Shown piece by piece: positions 25,934 through 34,651 of a stretch of DNA of 64,000 nt. The stretch lies in the NCBI GenBank assembly GCA_965222005.1, contig OZ244935.1, positions 3,968,001 through 4,032,000 of the forward strand. Direction: 5' to 3'. Both the position numbers and the translations under genes were made by a program. Each line of letters opens with the position of its first letter. Positions within the stretch are counted from its first letter, which is position 1. The stretch is from CBDCTM01 sp965222005 (GTDB lineage: Bacteria > Bacteroidota > Bacteroidia > Chitinophagales > Saprospiraceae). The notes beneath the pieces are model-generated. The model was given only the letters and a program-made list of their open reading frames with translations, did no database searches and was not told the origin of the DNA.

Positions 25934-27249
25934 TTGTGCGGACTGATGCCTTTCAGCTCTTCCTTGATACTTTCGCTGATCTCCAGTTGATCAATCAAGC
26001 GATGAATATCCTCTTTGTGGATTTTGTTCTGGCCCCGGGTGAGTGCTTTGAGCGCCTCGTAAGGCTGATCGAATCCCTCCCTCCGCAGGATGTTTTGGAT
26101 AGCCTCCGCCACTACCATCCAGTTGTTGTCCAGGTCTTCCCTGAGCTTTGGCTCATTGAGCAGGAGCTTGTCCAGCCCTTTCAGTATGGATTTGAAAGCA
26201 ATGAGTGTGTGGGCTATCGGTACCCCCAGATTGCGGAGTACGGTGCTGTCAGTGAGATCGCGCTGGAGCCGGGAAATGGGGAGTTTATTAGCTAAGTGCG
26301 CAAAGATGGCATTGGCCATACCGAGATTGCCTTCGGCATTTTCAAAATCTATTGGATTGACTTTGTGCGGCATGGCTGATGAGCCGATCTCTCCTTTGAC
26401 AACCTTTTGACGGAAGTAGTCGATAGAGATGTATGTCCAGATATCGCGGCACATATCAATAAGGATGGTATTGATGCGCATCATGCCTTGTAGCAGGGCA
26501 GCCAGATGGTCGTAATGCTCAATCTGAGTGGTGTATTGCAAGCGTTGAAGCCCTAAATATTCGCTGACAAAATGATCGCCAAACTCTTGCCAGTTGATAG
26601 ATGGATAGGCTACATAATGTGCATTAAAATTGCCGGTAGCTCCGCCGAATTTTGCGGTATGCGGCACCTTTTGGAGCAGGTTCAGCTGATTGTCGAGCCG
26701 CTCAATAAACACCCGGAACTCCTTGCCCAGCAATGTTGGGGAGGCTGGCTGGCCGTGTGTACGGGCGAGCATCGGCACCGAGAGCCAATCATTGGCTAGT
26801 TCGTCAATGTGGTCGCGGAGGACCTGGTAAAGGGGGTAATAAACCTGGATCAAAGCCTGCATGAGTAACAGGGGCATGGCAGTGTTGTTGATATCCTGAG
26901 AGGTGAGGCCAAAGTGAATGAACTCTTTGTACGGGCCAATACCCAGCTCTTCAAATTTTTGTTTGAGGAAATATTCTACCGCTTTGACATCGTGATTGGT
27001 CGTCTTCTCGATATTTTTTATGCTGATGGCATCGGTGAGATTGAAGTTTTCAAAAATAGTATTGAGTTGCTCCACCTTATCGAGATCGAAGTGCTCCAAC
27101 TGCGGCAGCGGGTGTTGGCAGAGGGCTATGAAATACTGGATTTCAACAAACACCCGATACTTGATGAGGGCATATTCGGAAAAGAATTCGGAAAGCGCCT
27201 TGGTTTTTTCCAGGTAGCGCCCGTCAATAGGAGAGATGGCAGTAAGCAT
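25915..27249 (-). CDS. purB: Adenylosuccinate lyase
   Basis: A 444-aa protein. The fumarase/aspartase-superfamily signature GSSAMPHKVNPIDFENAEGN is intact, together with ISPIDGRY near the N-terminus, THGQPASPTLLGKEF with the catalytic His, and HFGLTSQDINNTAMP. It splits succinylaminoimidazole-carboxamide ribotide and adenylosuccinate in purine synthesis. The length and motifs match the E. coli-type long PurB. No other pur gene is next to it. It converges on and overlaps the FAD oxidoreductase gene by 19 bp. Confidence 0.95.
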   Translation of the reverse strand: MLTAISPIDGRYLEKTKALSEFFSEYALIKYRVFVEIQYFIALCQHPLPQLEHFDLDKVEQLNTIFENFNLTDAISIKNIEKTTNHDVKAVEYFLKQKFEELGIGPYKEFIHFGLTSQDINNTAMPLLLMQALIQVYYPLYQVLRDHIDELANDWLSVPMLARTHGQPASPTLLGKEFRVFIERLDNQLNLLQKVPHTAKFGGATGNFNAHYVAYPSINWQEFGDHFVSEYLGLQRLQYTTQIEHYDHLAALLQGMMRINTILIDMCRDIWTYISIDYFRQKVVKGEIGSSAMPHKVNPIDFENAEGNLGMANAIFAHLANKLPISRLQRDLTDSTVLRNLGVPIAHTLIAFKSILKGLDKLLLNEPKLREDLDNNWMVVAEAIQNILRREGFDQPYEALKALTRGQNKIHKEDIHRLIDQLEISESIKEELKGISPHNYVGAV

Positions 27250-27416
27250 ATCGGCAGAGGTTTTTGAAGTAGCTGGAGCGTTTTCTCGACGGCAAAATTA
27301 CTAATAAAATTAGGAGCAAAGCATAAGCAGTTGAATTTTATAGAAAAGCTTCTCACTACTAAAACCAGCTTTTCTTACCTTTCACTTTTTACTCACTTTA
27401 CGATTTTTCATCAGTA

Positions 27417-28100
27417 GTGCATCGTCTTCGAAACCTCCTCCGGTCAATTGCCAAACCCTTCCTGTGGGCTGGCTATCGCTGGTATTTGTCGAAAGACAGA
27501 TGGTACCACTATGCCGGCCTGCGGATTCGGGTAAAGAAAAGCGTTTTTCATCCCGGCCTGTTGTTTAGCTCCAATATCCTGCTGCGCTTTGCCCTCAGGC
27601 AGGAGCTGACTGGCCGCAGCTTGCTCGAATTAGGTGCCGGTAGTGGCATGCTCGCACTGGCTGCTGCCAGAGCAGGCGCTGAGGTAACAGCTACCGATAT
27701 TAATAGGGCTGCTGTAGAATCTATACTTGAATCAATAGATGCTAACCAGTTGGAAATGAGCGTGTTAGAATCTGATGTTTTTGATAATATCCCGGCTACT
27801 CACTTTGATTACATTTTTATCAACCCACCCTATTATGCCCGGCCAGCGAAGAACAATAGAGAAATGGCATTTTTTTGTGGAGAGGATTTCGATTTCTTTA
27901 AAAAGTTGTTTGCACAGCTTCCGGATTATATCCACCAACGATCAAAAGTGTTTATGATATTGACGGATGATTGTGAGCTGTCAGTGATTAGCTCATTGGC
28001 AAAGCAGCAGCACTTTTCGATGGCAGTTGTAGAAGCGCAGAGCAAATGGGGAGAGCAAAACCTGATATTTCGGATCAGGCGGGCAGATGAATCAGGATAG
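27417..28100 (+). CDS. Class I SAM-dependent methyltransferase with NPPY motif
   Basis: A 227-aa protein with a GTG start at 27417. The SAM-binding motif LLELGAGSGMLALAAARAG (about residues 62-80), the acidic end of strand 2 (VTATDIN) and the IFINPPYYARP motif are clear. NPPY marks methyltransferases that act on amide or exocyclic nitrogens (HemK/PrmC, RlmG and relatives), so protein Gln or nucleic-acid base methylation is likely. The N-terminal ~55 residues lack the helical PrmC domain, and the exact substrate is unknown. Its last 9 bp overlap the convergent radical SAM gene. Confidence 0.8.
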   Translation: MHRLRNLLRSIAKPFLWAGYRWYLSKDRWYHYAGLRIRVKKSVFHPGLLFSSNILLRFALRQELTGRSLLELGAGSGMLALAAARAGAEVTATDINRAAVESILESIDANQLEMSVLESDVFDNIPATHFDYIFINPPYYARPAKNNREMAFFCGEDFDFFKKLFAQLPDYIHQRSKVFMILTDDCELSVISSLAKQQHFSMAVVEAQSKWGEQNLIFRIRRADESG

Positions 28101-29510
28101 CTGTTGGCGGGGCAGTAGCAGCTCTGCCAACAGCCGCTCAAAAGGCAGGCTGAAAAAGTGCCGGTCGCAGCGCTGGCCGGCCAGCCATTGAAGCGGAGCG
28201 ATCAGCCAATTCTGTTTTTTACCAGCCAACTTATTGTAAAATTTGAAGTTTTCGATAAGCCCGTATTTCTCATCGCTCACCCAGGGGCCAGACGACCCGA
28301 TGTAGTCAAAGTCTGCCCATTGTTCAATAGTTTTGGGTAGCTGATAACCTTGTGCAACCACATCTTGTGTGATCTTGGAGCCTGGATAGGGCTTGAAATA
28401 AAAGATGGGTGTAGTAAATCCCGGATGCATGGCATTCAATTGGCGAGCTACTTTTAGCGTTTCGAGGACGCTTTCCTCCGGCTCTCCGGGAAAGCCTACA
28501 ATGAAAGGGAAGATAACATGAATGTCGCGTTGAGCACAGCGGCGGGCTGTCTCAAATACCTGCTCGATTTTAATGTCTTTCATCATCCAGTCCATCATCT
28601 CCTGCGAACCGGATTCTACCCCAACCAACACTCTGCGCAGCCCCGCCTGCTTACAAAGATCGAAATCCGCTTCCGTCATTCGGGCACCCTGATCCGCCCG
28701 CATCGTAGCTGCCCAACTGCTATTGATCCTCCGTTTTGTTACTTCTTTTGCTATTTCAATAACCCGCCGACGTTTTGTGAAAAAGGTTTCATCCTGAAAG
28801 TTGATATCAGTAAATTGATAGCGTTTGTACCAATATTCCAATTCTTCCCCCATACGCTCCGGGCTAATAGCCGTCCATTTGCGACCGAATACAAATGGGT
28901 CTGCACAAAAAGTGCAACGAAAACGGCAGCCCGCGGAAGAAATGTAGTCGAACTGTCGGCGCTTTTTAGCCTTAAAATAGGGCTCACAATCGATCAGCTC
29001 ATAATTGACCCTCGGCAGCAGGTTCATGTCCGTCAAAGGTCTGGACGCATTTTGTACGATGTCTCCTCCAGCGGTCCGATAGCAAATCCCTTGCACAGCT
29101 GACAGATCGCTACCACTATCGATACAGGCAACCAACTCCCTGAAAGTAATCTCTCCCTGCGCCTGCACGGTAATGTCAATACAAGGCTCGTCCTCAAGTG
29201 TTTGCCGGGGAAACAGAGAGGCATGCCATCCACCCCAAATCACTGGCAAATTGGGCCGGCGGGCTTTGGCAGCACGGCTTACATCCAGCGCATCCCGCAA
29301 GGGCTTTCCAGTGAGCGATGTAATGCCCAGGCAAAGCGCATCATCTACTACCTCCAATACTTTTTGAAGGCCATCTTTGGCAATCCTGCCATCGATGATT
29401 ACTACCTCATAATGTGCAGCATCAAGCATGGATCCTACAGTCAACAGCGCCAGCGGCAGATCAAAAAAGACCGCTTTGGGGTTGTATAAAATGACCTTCT
29501 TTCGCTTCAC
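28092..29510 (-). CDS. B12-binding-domain radical SAM protein
   Basis: A 472-aa protein. Residues ~1-140 resemble a cobalamin-binding Rossmann domain (LYNPKAVFFDLPLALLTVGS, VIWGGWHASLFPRQTL), without an obvious DxHxxG motif, so cobalamin would bind base-on or only loosely. The radical SAM cluster motif CRFRCTFC (CxxxCxxC) lies near residue 196 after ISSAG, with FQDETFF and GVESGSQEMMD typical of the subfamily. Members modify lipids, hopanoids, cofactors or methylate unactivated carbons. The neighbouring genes give no substrate clue. The start codon lies just 45 bp from the left subterminal repeat of the IS110-type element. Confidence 0.85.
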   Translation of the reverse strand: MKRKKVILYNPKAVFFDLPLALLTVGSMLDAAHYEVVIIDGRIAKDGLQKVLEVVDDALCLGITSLTGKPLRDALDVSRAAKARRPNLPVIWGGWHASLFPRQTLEDEPCIDITVQAQGEITFRELVACIDSGSDLSAVQGICYRTAGGDIVQNASRPLTDMNLLPRVNYELIDCEPYFKAKKRRQFDYISSAGCRFRCTFCADPFVFGRKWTAISPERMGEELEYWYKRYQFTDINFQDETFFTKRRRVIEIAKEVTKRRINSSWAATMRADQGARMTEADFDLCKQAGLRRVLVGVESGSQEMMDWMMKDIKIEQVFETARRCAQRDIHVIFPFIVGFPGEPEESVLETLKVARQLNAMHPGFTTPIFYFKPYPGSKITQDVVAQGYQLPKTIEQWADFDYIGSSGPWVSDEKYGLIENFKFYNKLAGKKQNWLIAPLQWLAGQRCDRHFFSLPFERLLAELLLPRQQLS

Positions 29511-29554
29511 CTATGTTGATTTGTACTTAGAGCATCGTACATTGATGAAATAAA

Positions 29555-29565
29555 CAAAAAAGTGA
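29555..29565 (+). repeat. Left subterminal inverted repeat of the IS110-type element
   Basis: CAAAAAAGTGA, perfect inverted match of 30771-30781. Low complexity makes a chance match possible. Confidence 0.5.
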
Positions 29566-29589
29566 AAGAAATCAAATAAATTGAGTTAC

Positions 29590-29740
29590 ACAGTATGTCT
29601 AAAGCGATTAGAGCGTGGCACATGATGCCGTTAAACATGTTGCAGGCATACTGTACTCTTAACAAAGATCGGACAGTTCAATGAACCTGGTAAGTTTAAT
29701 ACTACCAAAAAGTTCGCGTAACGATGTAGATCCTAATTTA
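29590..29740 (+). ncRNA. Candidate bridge/seeker RNA in the upstream non-coding region of the IS110-type element
   Basis: ACAGTATG (29590-29597) pairs perfectly with CATACTGT (29647-29654), closing a large loop that itself holds GGCA/TGCC. Further hairpins follow: GTTC-AAT-GAAC (29676-29686) and TGGTA/TACCA (about 29688-29706). IS110-type elements encode an RNA in this position whose internal loops pair with target and donor DNA. The structure and place fit that role; the exact RNA ends and the target pairing are not shown by the sequence alone. Confidence 0.5.
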
Positions 29741-29771
29741 AAGACTCTTTTTATTTCAAAACACTTTCATT

Positions 29772-30764
29772 ATGTCTTCTTTCACACACATTTATGGTAT
29801 CGATGTAAGTAAAGATACTCTTGATATTTTAACTTTAAATTCGACTACGCTTTCAAAAGAGAAATCGCAGATTGAAAATCTACCAAATTCGATAGAGCCT
29901 TGGATAAAAACCTTAAAAGCTGATACTTCCCTTTGTGTAGTTGAGGCTACCGGGACTTATAGTACAACATTAGTATATTTGCTTAACCAGCATAATATTC
30001 CTGTTGCAGTAGTTAGTCCGTTTAAGAGTAAATCCTTTATGGAGGCAATGGGTGTTAGTAATAAGACGGATGACCAAGCAGCTTATTGTTTAGCGATGAT
30101 GGGACTCCATCTTGATTTAAAATTATACCAAATGCCACCAGTTAATCGACAAAAAAGACGACAACTTCAAACGGCGCACAATGCGATGATGAAGCAGCGG
30201 CAAATGCTAAAAAACCAGTTGCATGCCATAGACCAACTACCCATCGTAGAGCAAATCGCACGTCAGGCCTACGAACAAACTTTGGAAATGGTGGACAACC
30301 AAATCCAAAAATTGGAGCAACAACTGGCGGATCTGGAGGAAGATGAAGATTATCACAACAGCAAAAAATTAGCTTGTTCCGTTGTTGGAATTGGAGCAAC
30401 AACTGCTCATGCAATGTTGTTGACTGCCAATGGATTTGAACATTTCGAAACTGCTAATCAGCTTTCGAAATTCTTCGGCCTTACCCCTAACTCTCATTAT
30501 TCCGGTTCTTCCGTTAGAAAAAAAGGAAGGATTACTAAAATGGGAGCACCTTATGTGCGTAGTCTACTCTACATGTGTGCCAGAAGTGCTATAAGGTTTA
30601 ACCAGGCTTGTAAAGAACTTTATCAACGGCTTAGAAACAAAGGTAAATCACACAAAGTAGCTGCCGTTGCTGTTATGCATAAATTAGTCAAACAAGTTTT
30701 TGCTTGCGTTAAAAAGCAAAAACCATTTGATAATCTATATTATCTAAAATTTAAATCAACCTAA
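29772..30764 (+). CDS. IS110-family DEDD transposase (recombinase)
   Basis: A 330-aa protein. The N-terminal RuvC-like domain shows GIDVSKD (Asp11), CVVEATG (Glu58) and NKTDDQAAYCLA (Asp100, Asp101). The C-terminal transposase-20 domain has GIGATTAHAMLL, then FFGLTPNSHYSGSSVRKKG and GRITKMGAPYVRSLL, with Ser237-240 the likely catalytic Ser region. In the usual KTDxxDA pattern the fourth acidic residue falls three places after Asp100; here that position is Ala103, with an extra Asp at 101. The gene is otherwise intact. The element's non-coding region lies upstream of it, as in the IS110 subgroup. Confidence 0.92.
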   Translation: MSSFTHIYGIDVSKDTLDILTLNSTTLSKEKSQIENLPNSIEPWIKTLKADTSLCVVEATGTYSTTLVYLLNQHNIPVAVVSPFKSKSFMEAMGVSNKTDDQAAYCLAMMGLHLDLKLYQMPPVNRQKRRQLQTAHNAMMKQRQMLKNQLHAIDQLPIVEQIARQAYEQTLEMVDNQIQKLEQQLADLEEDEDYHNSKKLACSVVGIGATTAHAMLLTANGFEHFETANQLSKFFGLTPNSHYSGSSVRKKGRITKMGAPYVRSLLYMCARSAIRFNQACKELYQRLRNKGKSHKVAAVAVMHKLVKQVFACVKKQKPFDNLYYLKFKST

Positions 30765-30770
30765 TTTTTA

Positions 30771-30781
30771 TCACTTTTTTG
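30771..30781 (+). repeat. Right subterminal inverted repeat of the IS110-type element
   Basis: TCACTTTTTTG, perfect inverted match of 29555-29565, 6 bp after the transposase stop codon. Confidence 0.5.
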
Positions 30782-30849
30782 CTTGCTTTTTAACACAGTT
30801 CATGTATAAAATTAATCCTTTCACTAATATGAACGTCTTTCTTCGCTAT

Positions 30850-30920
30850 CCTTCAGCTATTTTTCGCCCCGTACCTTCCAGGTACGCCGCTCAAAATCAG
30901 CTTTGCCTAGCTGTGAAATC
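30850..30920. repeat. Palindromic intergenic element next to the IS110-type insertion
   Basis: A perfect core hairpin GTACCT-TCC-AGGTAC (30871-30885) is flanked by imperfect inverted arms (AGCTATTTTTCGCC on the left, GCTCAAAATCAGCT on the right). The arms-around-hairpin layout resembles the repeat split by the ISKra4 element, although the sequence differs. It is a REP-like element by shape only. Confidence 0.5.
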
Positions 30921-30970
30921 CATTCCATATTAAAAGAAAAACTAAATTTAAACATACTCTAAAAATACGC

Positions 30971-31951
30971 CTATTGCCTCAAATGGTTGATCAAAAAACC
31001 ACCTAATATTTTTTGCCCAAAAGGATTGAGGTGTGGATCATTGGCAAAATAAACGGGCTGTTGCTGCTCTGCTGCCCTCAACACGGGCAGCGCATTTAGC
31101 ACCTTATCCACATCGCTCTTGACCATGATGGAATCCAAAAAAGGATAGTTCGTTTCGCGTAAAAGAATGTTGGCAGTAGAAGAAGCCCCGATTTGCTGAA
31201 GGCGCTGCTGGTAGCTCTTGCTAATTTGCATGCAATGGGGGACGACCAGCAAGTACATCTTACACCCTTCAGGAACAGCGTCGATAATTTGTGAAAGATA
31301 GCCCGAGTAGGACTGAAAATCCGCTGCTCGGCCATTCGTCAGATAAGCCGTATTCTCTACCAAATCTGGCTCGGCCAACAGCTGCAATTTAGTGCGGCGG
31401 GAATAGCGGGCGGCATCAAAATCGGCCTCTTTTTTTGCCTGGTAATCGTTTGGCAGATCATTCGTCAATGCCCGGCGGATGTGTGGCAAACGGCTGTTGA
31501 TGTAGCCCAACACCCAAATTCTATCGGCCAGCCACCAATAGCTTTGACGGATCGGAGAAATGCCGCTAGCCATTTGCGGATGCCGAAATTCAAAAAGATC
31601 GTTGCCTACATAAATTTGATAAATCAAAATAGCAGGCTTCACTTGCCGAATCCGCTTATTCACCATCAGGGCAGCCTGTTTCACAGTGGTGCCCGGTACT
31701 CCGGCGTTGAAGATACGGTAGGCTGGCAGGCTATCGCGAAGGTGGCGGACGTAACTTTGTGGATCGGCTGTGAAGGAATCGCCCATCGCCAGGATGGCAG
31801 GCCGCTGGTCGTTGGGAGCAAATAGTGCGGGAGGATTGAGCAACCGGAAATTGTTTTTGTAAAAGTCAAAGAGGTAGTAACGGTAACAAAGCTCGAGCAG
31901 AAGCAAGGAAGCCATGCCGACTAAGGCCAAATATCCCACTCCTTTGGCCAT
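30971..31951 (-). CDS. SGNH/GDSL hydrolase-family protein, membrane-anchored
   Basis: A 326-aa protein starting at ATG 31951, 32 bp after the stop of the upstream barrel gene. One N-terminal hydrophobic helix (GYLALVGMASLLLLELCYRYY) could be an uncleaved signal anchor. The SGNH blocks are ILAMGDSFTADPQSY (block I Ser), the block II/III region FNAGVPGTTV and YQIYVGNDLFEF (Gly, Asn), and NDPHLNPFGQ with the catalytic Asp-x-x-His. Family members are esterases, lipases or acetyl-transferring enzymes that modify polysaccharides. The tight spacing after the kinase-like/barrel gene suggests an operon acting at the envelope. Confidence 0.8.
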   Translation of the reverse strand: MAKGVGYLALVGMASLLLLELCYRYYLFDFYKNNFRLLNPPALFAPNDQRPAILAMGDSFTADPQSYVRHLRDSLPAYRIFNAGVPGTTVKQAALMVNKRIRQVKPAILIYQIYVGNDLFEFRHPQMASGISPIRQSYWWLADRIWVLGYINSRLPHIRRALTNDLPNDYQAKKEADFDAARYSRRTKLQLLAEPDLVENTAYLTNGRAADFQSYSGYLSQIIDAVPEGCKMYLLVVPHCMQISKSYQQRLQQIGASSTANILLRETNYPFLDSIMVKSDVDKVLNALPVLRAAEQQQPVYFANDPHLNPFGQKILGGFLINHLRQ

Positions 31952-31983
31952 TTTGGTGCCAAGTCGCTTTGTAGTCGAGCTAC

Positions 31984-34590
31984 TCAAAATGCCATGCCAG
32001 TTACAAAGCTGAATCGAAATTCTTCTTCCACAAAAAAGCCTGAAAATCGCACGATCACCTTGTCCAGTGGGATGAAATAAATACCACCGCCGTAGCTGTG
32101 ATGCCAGTTGTCGTCCAAATCTGACGCGCCCAGCCACACTCTGCCGTAATCAAAGGAAAGGTGCATCCCCATTTTGATGGGCATGAAGTTATTGGTGCTG
32201 TGAAAGAGAATAAATCGCAGATCCGTTTGCTGATAGAAAAGGGCATCGCCGCCATACCGATTGGTATAAAATCCCCGCAGGCTGGAGCGGCTACCCAAAA
32301 AAGCTGCATGGAACAATTCGTACTCTCCCAAATTCACAGCGGCGCCCAGGTGAGTAGCCAGCACAATTTTTTTGCTCGGCAACAATGGCTGAAAGCGGCT
32401 TAGTTCTGCATCGAACCGCAAGTGCTTTTTATCGCTGTCAGAGATGCTGTAATACGCGCTTGCATTGAGTTTCCAGCGCCAGCCGCGCCCCGGATGCAGC
32501 GACTTGTCGAGCCGCTCAAAGCGGTATTTAGCCAGTGCATTGATGTAGGGTTTTGCTTCAAAGATATTGGAAGGAGCATCGGATATAGAGTCTGTAATGA
32601 AGCGGCCTTCGGTGCGTTCGATATTGAAATACTGGAATTGAGGGCCGTATTCAAAGTAGTGCCCTTTTTTTAGAGTTTTGGAGGCCGTAGGAGTGATCTG
32701 AACCTTTGAACCCCGAAGGCGGTAAAACCCGAGCGGGGGATCACTCTCGATATCGAAATTATTGCCCAGGCCAAAATAGTTTTGCAAATAGATAGGGCCA
32801 TCCCATTTGAAGCCAAAGCGAAAGTCCCAGCTTCCGAGCCGCTGCGGAAAATGCCCCCCGTAGCTCACGCCAATGGCTTTGGAGCCTGTAGCATAGCTGA
32901 CGGAAAAGTTGTTTTGGCTGCCATAAGGAAACTTTTTGAATTTATACGTTTGGTTGGTAAAATTGAGGCTGAAGCGAAAGCCGTCGTCAGGAGTACGGCT
33001 GATGAGTGGGTAAACGAGGTGTTTATTGTGGGCAAAGGCGTAGCGTTGGTACTCATTGATGACCGAGTCGGTAGATGATATTTTATCTTTATACATCCCT
33101 TTAGGAAGATCGGCTTGTATGCCGCCCGGCTCATCGTAGAGCCTTAATTTTCGGCCTTTGCTTTTGTTTTTCATGAAAGCCTGGCCGACCACATCATCAC
33201 CCGCTCCTCCCACGATGCGCACTTTTATGGCCGGTAGCTGCTCCCCGCTCACCACAAATGAATCGCGCTGCTGGAGGCCGTACAGGCATATTTCCTGGGT
33301 TTCTTCTTTATCAAAACTGCGCTCGTACATCTTTCCCTTTATCTTTCCCTTTTTGGTTAGCCGGTGCACACTAACCCGCGTGCCGCCCTCCTCCAGCTGA
33401 TGGATGTCAAATAGTTCGCGATCTTCCGTGCCTACAATGTCCACACTCTTGGCCAAAAACCCGTAAAAATCTTGCGCATAGCTCACCAAATCTTGCCGGC
33501 GGGTTTTTAGTACGCTGGAAATCTGCGCTCCGCGTAAGACAAATATTTCTGGTGGCAATTGCCCGACAGCCTCGTCGATCAGTTCATCGGTCAATAGCTT
33601 TTGGAGCTCCCTGGCAATGTCGATAAATTCCTGCCGACTGAGCAGGTTGAGATTGGCCCGATCCAGGTGTTTTGAATTAAAATGCAGGCCCGGCAAATAA
33701 TTGATTTTCTCATCAAAAGAGCGGAGCGTGGGAGAGAAATAGGGAATACTGGCCACCTTGCCCAGCAATCCGTCGGAGAGATAAAAGGCCTTGTCTCTAT
33801 CGCGCGGGATTGGCCGATAGATGGTGAGCTCTCCTTCCTCAAAGGCAGCCCATCGCCAGTTGTCCTTGTGCCGATCCCAGTCACCAATCCAGATGTCAAA
33901 AAGGCGGGCGCGGAGCAGAGCATGTTGATCTACCCGATGCTGCCAGCTTTTCTCCAGCTTCTCAAATAGTTTGGCACTACCCACTATTTTTTCAGAATGA
34001 CCAAAGCGGGGCAAGGGTACTTCTGTTTCATTGGGACGTAGTTCGAGCAGATAAAGCTGTTCGGCAAAATCGTCATTAAATGCTCCCAGCGCATCCTGGC
34101 GGGGTACATAAACAAGCTGCGGCTTTACATGATAGATACCGACTGCTTCAGCCAATTTGGGAATTACCAGCGCTCCGTAAGGATGGGCAGCACAGACAGC
34201 ATCCTGCACAATATCCGCTACAAAAGAGTTTTGCAATTCCTTAGGCATTGTACGAGTGCCTACTTTATTGACCGAGCGCATAGCAAATTGGCGACCCGTT
34301 TTGTCCTCCAGGCGGAGCGAAGTGGTTTGCTTGCCTCCGCCGCGCTTTACGGGGGTGAGGCCGCCAAATAAGGTGTCCAGCAAAACCATCTTGATAGGGA
34401 AAGCGGTGGTCCATTCAGCCCGGTAGTTTTTACCCAATACCATCCTGAGCAAGCCTCCTACATCATATTGGCTGGAAGCGGCCGCCACTACGTATTCGGA
34501 TGAAGAATTAGTACTTTGTCCAAATCCGGAGGTACAAAGGATGCTGAAAAAGCATACTACTGCAAGAGTTGAAAATTCAAATCGTTTCAT
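31984..34590 (-). CDS. Outer-membrane beta-barrel (BamA/TamA-like) protein with N-terminal kinase-like domain
   Basis: An 868-aa protein with a signal peptide (cleavage near GFG-Q25). Residues ~80-340 show kinase-fold motifs: GGGKQTTSLRLEDKTG and FAMRSVNK as a nucleotide-binding hairpin, DIWIGDWDRHKDNWRW (residues 232-247) as a catalytic-loop motif like those of HipA, FAM20 and lipid kinases, and RDRDKAF (263-269) as a metal-binding DxG-like site. After a linker (VRIVGGAGDDVV, ~460), the C-terminal ~380 residues are amphipathic strands ending in FVTGMAF, as in surface-antigen/BamA-type barrels, with ARG-type loop SRSSLRGFYTNRYGG near 780. Kinase activity is inferred from motifs only. It precedes the SGNH hydrolase gene. 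Confidence 0.75.
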   Translation of the reverse strand: MKRFEFSTLAVVCFFSILCTSGFGQSTNSSSEYVVAAASSQYDVGGLLRMVLGKNYRAEWTTAFPIKMVLLDTLFGGLTPVKRGGGKQTTSLRLEDKTGRQFAMRSVNKVGTRTMPKELQNSFVADIVQDAVCAAHPYGALVIPKLAEAVGIYHVKPQLVYVPRQDALGAFNDDFAEQLYLLELRPNETEVPLPRFGHSEKIVGSAKLFEKLEKSWQHRVDQHALLRARLFDIWIGDWDRHKDNWRWAAFEEGELTIYRPIPRDRDKAFYLSDGLLGKVASIPYFSPTLRSFDEKINYLPGLHFNSKHLDRANLNLLSRQEFIDIARELQKLLTDELIDEAVGQLPPEIFVLRGAQISSVLKTRRQDLVSYAQDFYGFLAKSVDIVGTEDRELFDIHQLEEGGTRVSVHRLTKKGKIKGKMYERSFDKEETQEICLYGLQQRDSFVVSGEQLPAIKVRIVGGAGDDVVGQAFMKNKSKGRKLRLYDEPGGIQADLPKGMYKDKISSTDSVINEYQRYAFAHNKHLVYPLISRTPDDGFRFSLNFTNQTYKFKKFPYGSQNNFSVSYATGSKAIGVSYGGHFPQRLGSWDFRFGFKWDGPIYLQNYFGLGNNFDIESDPPLGFYRLRGSKVQITPTASKTLKKGHYFEYGPQFQYFNIERTEGRFITDSISDAPSNIFEAKPYINALAKYRFERLDKSLHPGRGWRWKLNASAYYSISDSDKKHLRFDAELSRFQPLLPSKKIVLATHLGAAVNLGEYELFHAAFLGSRSSLRGFYTNRYGGDALFYQQTDLRFILFHSTNNFMPIKMGMHLSFDYGRVWLGASDLDDNWHHSYGGGIYFIPLDKVIVRFSGFFVEEEFRFSFVTGMAF

Positions 34591-34651
34591 TTTCGAGTTT
34601 TAGAGTTTGTAGTTGTTTAAGAATTGCGGCTTGTGGCGAAAAATAGCCATT

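Larger units (their letters stand above)
29555..30781 (+). mobile_element. IS110-superfamily element (limits given by subterminal inverted repeats)
   Basis: CAAAAAAGTGA (29555-29565) and TCACTTTTTTG (30771-30781) are 11-bp perfect inverted repeats around one DEDD transposase gene. True ends of this superfamily usually lie a few bases outside such repeats, so the element is probably about 1.24 kb; exact ends cannot be fixed here because there is no conventional target duplication. About 206 bp of non-coding DNA precede the gene inside the element and only 6 bp follow it before the right repeat. The upstream part is strongly structured. The element sits between the divergent radical SAM gene and the SGNH hydrolase operon end. 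Confidence 0.65.
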
